Virus record (IMG/VR): IMGVR_UViG_3300017987_000438
Location: 1 to 20,244 of that record
DNA length: 20,244 nt
Reading direction: 5' to 3' (one strand)
DNA from: a virus
The translations under genes were made by a program, and so were the position numbers. Below, piece by piece: positions 15,810 to 20,244 of this stretch; position 1 is the stretch's first letter, and every line of letters begins with the position of its first letter. Under the pieces are notes generated by a model, which saw only the letters and a program-made list of their open reading frames with translations, did not search any database and was not told the origin of the DNA.

Positions 15810-16859
15810 TTAATCTTTATATGGTATATGTGCTTGAGTTTTTAAAATAGCATCTAAAGATGAGTTATTCTTAATAACATCAATTTTAATCACATCATTT
15901 GTATTTATATTAACAGACTTTAAATCATCACCAATAAAATTGTCATTAATATAGATTGAGTACTGTCTAATATTTTTAGATTTCATAAAAGTTAAATCTA
16001 TCGTATAGGGATATTTTTCAGACAAACTATTAATACCCGACCTAAATAAAATATCCAACTCAAAGTTGTCAGGATTAGGAGGTTCTTTTTTTGCTCTTCT
16101 TGATTTTGTACCCATGTCAACTTCAAATAAAGATAAAGAACGGGTAATAGCGGGTAACACCTCAAACTCATTTTCATCTATTAAAAATCCCATCATTAAG
16201 AACTCATAATTTTGAATATAATATTTTCTTTTTTCAATATCCAAAACAGATTCATCAGAAACATTATTTAATATAATCGGAACATAATGTCCCTTAACAA
16301 ATGTATATGCTTGACGAGATGAGAATTTTTGAAGAACGAGTTTATTGAACTCGTTTAAATGACGCATCTTTGTACAGAATATTTTTACATTATAAGTAAT
16401 ATCAACAGGGACTGGTTGAGGTATTTTATAGATGTCCATACCTTTTCTTTGTCCGTCCCATGTCGGTACTTTCGCATAATAAAATTGTTTTCTATTTGGA
16501 ATGGTGTATTGTAATGATGGGTTAGTTCCGTACTTAACTTCGGGTTGTCTAACCGTGGCAATAAAAGGGGGTTTTATATTTTTATCTAAATCCTGAAAAT
16601 TCCAAGTCTCTGTAAACTGAGACCAATTCTGAGTAGTTGTTATAATATCAATAGGATTAACTTTTTTTCCGTCAGCAACCATTTCTAAATCATCACGAAC
16701 AAAATCTAACATACCCCTATCCAAATCGGCATGTAAAACACTCTTAGGTAAATAAGTTCCATCTTCCTGAATATATTCAAGAAGTTCTTCCCTCCTGTCC
16801 AACAATATTTTTTCAGGAGTAAGTTTTAAATCTTTTTTTATTTTTTTAGGAAACGCCAT
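15810..16859 (-). CDS. Tail completion / sheath terminator protein, possibly gp15-like
   Basis: A 349-aa protein. The middle, residues about 97-235, contains 'PPFIATVRQPEVKYGTNPSL', 'RKQFYYAKVPTWDGQRKG', 'IPQPVPVDITYNVKIFCTKM', 'FVKGHYVPIILNNVSDESV' and 'NYEFLMMGFLIDENEFEVLP'. That order (P-x-P-V-x-x-x-x-x-V-x-I-x-x-x, F/L-x-x-x-F-x-S/P, V-P-I-x-L-N-x-V-S-D) is reminiscent of the T4 gp15 family, which caps the tail tube and sheath and joins them to the neck. The N-terminus is basic and the C-terminal 100 residues look like a separate small beta domain. Its start overlaps the stop of the 155-aa gene by one base (TAATG), tying it to the neck genes. The gp15 link rests on pattern memory and gene order, so it is moderate. 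Confidence 0.55.
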   Translation of the reverse strand: MAFPKKIKKDLKLTPEKILLDRREELLEYIQEDGTYLPKSVLHADLDRGMLDFVRDDLEMVADGKKVNPIDIITTTQNWSQFTETWNFQDLDKNIKPPFIATVRQPEVKYGTNPSLQYTIPNRKQFYYAKVPTWDGQRKGMDIYKIPQPVPVDITYNVKIFCTKMRHLNEFNKLVLQKFSSRQAYTFVKGHYVPIILNNVSDESVLDIEKRKYYIQNYEFLMMGFLIDENEFEVLPAITRSLSLFEVDMGTKSRRAKKEPPNPDNFELDILFRSGINSLSEKYPYTIDLTFMKSKNIRQYSIYINDNFIGDDLKSVNINTNDVIKIDVIKNNSSLDAILKTQAHIPYKD

Positions 16860-17326
16860 TAACTTACAACTTCGTTAATATGGAAAATTTTATTTTTTGT
16901 ATTAATCATATCTATCTCGTTTGCGTTAAATATAGGTTCTTCTGTGTCTTTTTTAACGAACGAGTCATATTTGTAAGGGTTGTATGTAATTACCTTATCG
17001 TTGGTTTCGGGTGGCATATTTTCACAAGGATACTGACAGTAGTCTAATAAATCACCGATAACGAATGCATGAACATTTTTTCTTTTTTCTTGTCTTACCT
17101 TTTCTTTACCACCCTCTCTAACTCTAAATTCTACATTACCCAATTTTACATAGTCGGCATATAATATAATTCTACCTTTGTATTGAACTGAAAAAGTTTT
17201 TTTGTGTAAGTTATAATAAACCATAACACGAAGACCGATTGGGTCAGGTTTATTTTCATCTTGCTCAACAACCAAACCCATACGAGATTTAATTGTATTT
17301 AATTCTTTTAATAGATATCTATTCAT
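16859..17326 (-). CDS. Conserved phage protein of unknown function (155 aa, KNVHAFV motif)
   Basis: The core reads 'GLRVMVYYNLHKKTFSVQYK', then 'VKLGNVEFRVREGGKEKVRQ' and 'EKRKNVHAFVIGD' (81-92). Proteins with this arrangement (V-Y-Y-N-L-H-K-x-x-F-S-V, F-x-V-x-x-x-G-x-x-x-V, K-N-V-H-A-F-V-x-G) occur in many marine and T4-like phages but have no established role to my knowledge. The first 22 residues, 'NRYLLKELNTIKSRMGLVVE', form a charged helix that looks like an added N-terminal tag. Start and stop overlap both neighbours (ATGA with the 171-aa gene, TAATG with the tail-completion gene), so it belongs to the neck operon and may be a minor virion component. Confidence 0.65.
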   Translation of the reverse strand: MNRYLLKELNTIKSRMGLVVEQDENKPDPIGLRVMVYYNLHKKTFSVQYKGRIILYADYVKLGNVEFRVREGGKEKVRQEKRKNVHAFVIGDLLDYCQYPCENMPPETNDKVITYNPYKYDSFVKKDTEEPIFNANEIDMINTKNKIFHINEVVS

Positions 17327-17838
17327 AATCCTCTAAATTCATTATCGTTTACTGGTGATGCCACAATACTTCTGTAAAATGGTTTGAACCCACCATATGT
17401 GTGTTTGTTATCACTAACAACACGACCGTCATTAACAACAGTATAATATCTGACACGAGACTCCGTTTCATAATAACCTATATAATCTCCATATTCTATA
17501 TCTATACCCAACTCATCCAAAGAGTCCTGATATACACCAACCTTTAAATTACCAGGTTCCATCTGTGTCATACGACTTTGACCGTAATCCTGATTTTCGG
17601 GTTGTTCTATCTGAACATACCCTCTAAACTCAACAGGTGGATGAAACTTAATTCCATCCTCAACTGTTTCACCATATACATCATCGGTCTTTGTTTTCTG
17701 TCTATCAACACGATACAAAACCAATGTAAAATTCATATCACCTTCAAGCCATTCACGACCCATAGTAATATCTAAATTAAAATCTTCACCACTGAAGAAT
17801 TTATTTAATCTCGTAATCGGAACCTTTCTTTGTGTCAT
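17323..17838 (-). CDS. Probable neck / head-tail connector protein (171 aa)
   Basis: A 171-aa protein with no signal or membrane segment and a high content of aromatic and acidic beta-strand sequence: 'DDVYGETV' (52-59), 'PPVEFRGYVQIEQPENQD', 'DELGIDIEYGDYIGYYETES' and 'RYYTVVNDGRVVSDNKHTYG'. The E-x-Y-G-E / beta-barrel-like layout followed by a 'G-D-x-I-x-Y' strand recalls head-tail joining (gp14-like) proteins, which seal the capsid neck and receive the tail. Its place first in the neck, tail-completion, sheath order agrees. I cannot prove the family from sequence alone. The ATG follows an AT-rich TATTTATCAATA motif with no intervening leader, so a leaderless message is possible. It is divergent from the SNF2 gene, 34 bases away. 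Confidence 0.5.
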   Translation of the reverse strand: MTQRKVPITRLNKFFSGEDFNLDITMGREWLEGDMNFTLVLYRVDRQKTKTDDVYGETVEDGIKFHPPVEFRGYVQIEQPENQDYGQSRMTQMEPGNLKVGVYQDSLDELGIDIEYGDYIGYYETESRVRYYTVVNDGRVVSDNKHTYGGFKPFYRSIVASPVNDNEFRGL

Positions 17839-17850
17839 TATTGATAAATA
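17839..17850 (-). promoter_or_regulatory. TATTTATCAATA motif abutting the neck operon start
   Basis: The minus strand carries TATTTATCAATA directly before the ATG at 17838, identical to the 12-mer upstream of the sheath gene. If this is the promoter element, transcription would start at or within the first codons, giving a leaderless mRNA. It fills nearly half of the 34-base divergent gap to the SNF2 gene. Confidence 0.4.
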
Positions 17851-17872
17851 TTCAGAAATATGTTATATTTAA

Positions 17873-19642
17873 TTGTATTTGATATCAAAGTTGGAAAAAA
17901 ATCCATTAAATAACTTACCTGAAGTTCGTGCTCTCAGAATTCTTGAAGAATATGAGGGATACAATAACTATATCCTTAGGTTAAAGGGTAAGATGAAAAA
18001 GTTCAATCATTTTAAACTTACTCGTGCACAAGCGGACTATATTCTAAAGTTTAAGGACACCACACCAAAAGTGGCAAGAAAGTGGGTTGAATTGGATAGT
18101 TACTTCGGACAAAAACTTATGGACGATAAACTCCTCACAAAAAAACCTGAAAAGATTTATATTGAAAAACTTTTGGTAGAAAAAGAAAAGTCGTATCATG
18201 TGTGGGGTAAATTGTTTGAAAATGCAGAATTAAATGACATATGGTTACCTAAAGTCGCATTACAAAAAAACACTCAAAGGGAAGTTAATATTGATTACTC
18301 AAAGTATTCACACCGACCACCATTAGACCACCAAAAAGAAGCAATAGAAAAACTTGTTGGTAACGACAAATATATTTTAGCGGATGATATGGGTTTAGGT
18401 AAAACCACTTCTACAGTTATCGCATCGTTAGAAAGTGGTTCGGAAAAAGTTCTAATCATATGTCCCGCATCACTTAAGATTAATTGGCAAAGAGAAATTG
18501 CGAATTATACCGACAAAGAAGTTGCAATTATTGAAGGAAAAAAATGGGAACCTTCGGATTATACAATTATTAACTACGATATTCTTAAAAACTTCCACGA
18601 CCCAAAACATCCTGACAAATCGGATATTTTAAATTATGGTTTTGATTTGGTTGTTATGGATGAAGCTCATTACATACAAAATGTAAAAGCGGCGAGAACA
18701 AAAATAGGTAACGACATTGCAAAAAAAATCGGAAAGGTTTGGTTACTAACGGGAACACCGATGACTTCACGACCCATGAATTACTACAACCTATTAAGTT
18801 TGGTTGACTCTCCTGTTGCAGATAATTGGATGGCATATGCAATTAGGTATTGTGCAGGGTATCAGTTTAGCGTCGGAGCAAAAAAGGTATGGAATGTCAC
18901 AGGAGCATCAAATCTTGAAGAACTCAGAGACCGAACAAAACCGCAGGTTTTGAGAAGGTTGAAAGAAGATATTTTGGATTTACCTGAAAAGATTTTAACT
19001 CCCGTATATTTGAGAACAAAATCCAAAGAATACAAAAAATTGATGGGTGAATACTATGATTGGTATAACTCATCAGAAGAATCAAAGTCGTTAACCATTC
19101 AGTTTTCAAAATTAATGAAAGTCCGTCAGGTTATCGCAGATGAAAAAATTAAAGATACTATTGAGATAGCTCAAAATGTAATAGACCAAGGAAAAAAAGT
19201 TATTATATTTACAAACTTTACCGACACATTGAACAAAATTGCAGAACATTTTGGTAAGTGTGCAGTTAAACTTGATGGTAAGATGTCCAAACCACAAAGA
19301 CAACATTCCGTTGACGAGTTCCAAAACAACGAAAAGGTAACTGTATTTGTTGGTAACTTAAAAGCTGCGGGTGTGGGTATTACATTGACCGCAGCTGAAG
19401 CTGTTATTATGAACGACCTATCATTCGTTCCTTCCGACCACTCACAAGCCGAAGACCGAGCGTATAGATATGGTCAAAAGTTTTCGGTGTCCGTTTATTA
19501 TCCCATTTTTGAAAATACAATAGAAGGTATTATATATGACATACTTTCAAAGAAAAAGAATATCTTTGAAACTGTTATGGGAGATAACGAAGGTAAAGGA
19601 GATGTAATGGAAGAGATACTTAACCTAATATCAGAAAATTAA
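17873..19642 (+). CDS. SNF2-family DEAH helicase / ATPase
   Basis: A 589-aa superfamily 2 ATPase of the Swi2/Snf2 type. Walker A 'DDMGLGKT' at 171-178 is followed by motif Ia 'VLIICPASLKINWQREI', the DEAH box at 263-266 ('VVMDEAHYIQN'), motif III 'LLTGTPMTSRP' (291-301), motif IV 'KKVIIFTNFTD', motif V 'KAAGVGITLTAAEAVIMNDL' and motif VI 'QAEDRAYRYGQ' (525-535). Such enzymes translocate on double-stranded DNA; phage relatives serve recombination, fork remodelling or repair. Residues 1-150 form an unassigned N-terminal domain. No ATG is available upstream: an in-frame TAA (17870-17872) precedes TTG at 17873, and the first ATG is at codon 41, inside what looks like coding sequence. I therefore accept a TTG start. 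A palindromic element separates it from the SOD gene 24 bases downstream. Confidence 0.9.
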   Translation: MYLISKLEKNPLNNLPEVRALRILEEYEGYNNYILRLKGKMKKFNHFKLTRAQADYILKFKDTTPKVARKWVELDSYFGQKLMDDKLLTKKPEKIYIEKLLVEKEKSYHVWGKLFENAELNDIWLPKVALQKNTQREVNIDYSKYSHRPPLDHQKEAIEKLVGNDKYILADDMGLGKTTSTVIASLESGSEKVLIICPASLKINWQREIANYTDKEVAIIEGKKWEPSDYTIINYDILKNFHDPKHPDKSDILNYGFDLVVMDEAHYIQNVKAARTKIGNDIAKKIGKVWLLTGTPMTSRPMNYYNLLSLVDSPVADNWMAYAIRYCAGYQFSVGAKKVWNVTGASNLEELRDRTKPQVLRRLKEDILDLPEKILTPVYLRTKSKEYKKLMGEYYDWYNSSEESKSLTIQFSKLMKVRQVIADEKIKDTIEIAQNVIDQGKKVIIFTNFTDTLNKIAEHFGKCAVKLDGKMSKPQRQHSVDEFQNNEKVTVFVGNLKAAGVGITLTAAEAVIMNDLSFVPSDHSQAEDRAYRYGQKFSVSVYYPIFENTIEGIIYDILSKKKNIFETVMGDNEGKGDVMEEILNLISEN

Positions 19643-19662
19643 GTATTTATATAAAAATACTT
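19641..19662 (+). promoter_or_regulatory. Palindromic TATTTATATAAA element upstream of SOD gene
   Basis: TATTTATATAAA (19644-19655) lies 11 bases before the SOD ATG, in a perfect 8-bp inverted repeat AAGTATTT / AAATACTT with a 6-base loop (19641-19662). One arm overlaps the SNF2 stop codon and the other ends 4 bases from the ATG. It is the plus-strand copy of the element found before the hub-like and tape measure genes. Confidence 0.5.
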
Positions 19663-19666
19663 ACAT

Positions 19667-20244
19667 ATGTCCAAAATTTTATTAGAAAGAATAGAAAAGT
19701 TAGAAACTCGTATTGTAAACGAAAAAACTTTTTTAAACGAAATGAAAAAGATAGGTATTGAAAAATTACCGTACGCCTATTCTGCAGTCGACCGATTTAT
19801 CAATAAAGAAACGATGGATGTTCATTACAATAAACATTATAAAGGATATGTGGATAAATTAAACAAGGCGATTTCCAAAAGAAGAGGAGGAGATAAAGAA
19901 CTTGAAGAAATTGTAAAAGATATTTCAAAATACAACAAAAAAATTCGTGACAACGCTGGTGGTGCTTTTAATCACGCACTTTTTTGGAAGATGTTGTCAC
20001 CCGAACAACAAAAGTGTTCAGGAGATATATATGACAAAATTACAGTAGATTTTGGTTCTTATAGAGATTTTAAATCAAAATTTGAAGAGGTTGCAAAAAA
20101 AAGATTTGGTTCGGGGTGGGTATGGTTAGTAATAGATAGAAATAATAAATTAAAAGTTATTTCAACACCAAATCAAGATAATCCACTTATGGATGTAGTG
20201 AAAGGAGGTGGTTATCCATTATTAGGTTTAGATTTATGGGAACA
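19667..20244 (+). CDS. sod: Fe/Mn superoxide dismutase, Mn-type, partial (C-terminus outside window)
   Basis: 192 codons are visible before the right edge. The protein converts superoxide to oxygen and hydrogen peroxide. The family landmarks are clear: 'LPYAYSAVDRF' (34-44), 'DVHYNKHYKGYVDKLN' with metal ligand H53, 'DNAGGAFNHALFWKML' with H103, 'RFGSGWVWLV' and 'STPNQDNPLM', then 'GLDLWE' with D189; the fourth ligand His lies just past the edge. Gly four residues before H103 together with Gln170 in 'PNQDNP' is the arrangement of Mn-dependent or cambialistic enzymes rather than Fe-type. About 27 residues precede the usual N-terminus; they form a charged helix (about 'KILLERIEKLETRIVNEK') with no signal peptide, so the enzyme is likely cytoplasmic or virion-associated. 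The ATG follows a palindromic AT element and has no Shine-Dalgarno. Confidence 0.92.
   Translation, partial: MSKILLERIEKLETRIVNEKTFLNEMKKIGIEKLPYAYSAVDRFINKETMDVHYNKHYKGYVDKLNKAISKRRGGDKELEEIVKDISKYNKKIRDNAGGAFNHALFWKMLSPEQQKCSGDIYDKITVDFGSYRDFKSKFEEVAKKRFGSGWVWLVIDRNNKLKVISTPNQDNPLMDVVKGGGYPLLGLDLWE

Noticed and set aside
2253-17838. Tailocin or contractile injection system rather than a phage
   Set aside because: T4-like gp26 family, neck/tail-completion genes, a tape measure implying a long tail, and adjoining SNF2 and SOD genes fit a phage genome; without capsid genes in the window this cannot be fully excluded.
1-20244. tRNA genes, CRISPR arrays, insertion sequences, attachment sites
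   Set aside because: No cloverleaf-like segments, regularly spaced repeats, transposase or integrase frames were seen; gaps between genes are at most about 135 bases.

Overview
The window is part of the structural region of a contractile-tailed (T4-like) bacteriophage genome, read from sequence alone. Tail sheath, tail tube, tape measure, gp26-type assembly protein, a gp53/LysM-like baseplate protein and probable neck/tail-completion proteins lie together in T4-like style. The DNA is very AT-rich. Almost no start codon has a Shine-Dalgarno sequence; the leaders are A/T-rich instead. That fits translation in Bacteroidetes (Flavobacteriia-type) hosts, so the best inference is a (probably marine) Bacteroidetes myovirus. 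No integrase, tRNA, CRISPR array or insertion sequence was seen, and there is no gene-free stretch longer than about 135 bases.

Layout. Positions 1-7351 (minus strand) hold three overlapping baseplate genes: a 1593-aa hub-like protein with an OmpA-like domain inside it, a 105-aa gp53/LysM-like protein, and a large protein that runs off the left edge. Positions 7395-10594 (minus) hold the tape measure gene, preceded in transcription order by a gp26-like chaperone gene whose 3' end overlaps a 67-codon reading frame; the overlap looks like a +1 programmed frameshift. Positions 10605-15519 (minus) hold the tail tube, an HAD-like hydrolase, a 45-aa protein and a very large (1059 aa) tail sheath. 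Tube and sheath each have their own upstream AT-rich motif and downstream hairpin, consistent with separate high-level expression. Positions 15654-15809 hold a small plus-strand ribbon-helix-helix protein. Positions 15810-17838 (minus) hold three tightly coupled neck/tail-completion genes. From 17873 the plus strand carries an SNF2-family helicase followed by a Mn-type superoxide dismutase cut by the right edge.

How it works together. The minus-strand genes make up one tail-building programme: neck and terminator, sheath, tube, chaperones, tape measure, then hub and baseplate. A TATTTAT-type element recurs directly 5' of seven genes on both strands, and three copies share an identical 12-mer embedded in inverted repeats with different arms; this is probably the phage's own (late) promoter or regulatory element. 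The plus-strand genes supply DNA metabolism (SNF2) and oxidative-stress defence (SOD). The most interesting points are the +1 frameshift candidate, the recurring palindromic element, the OmpA-like insertion in a baseplate protein, and the phage SOD with an N-terminal extension.
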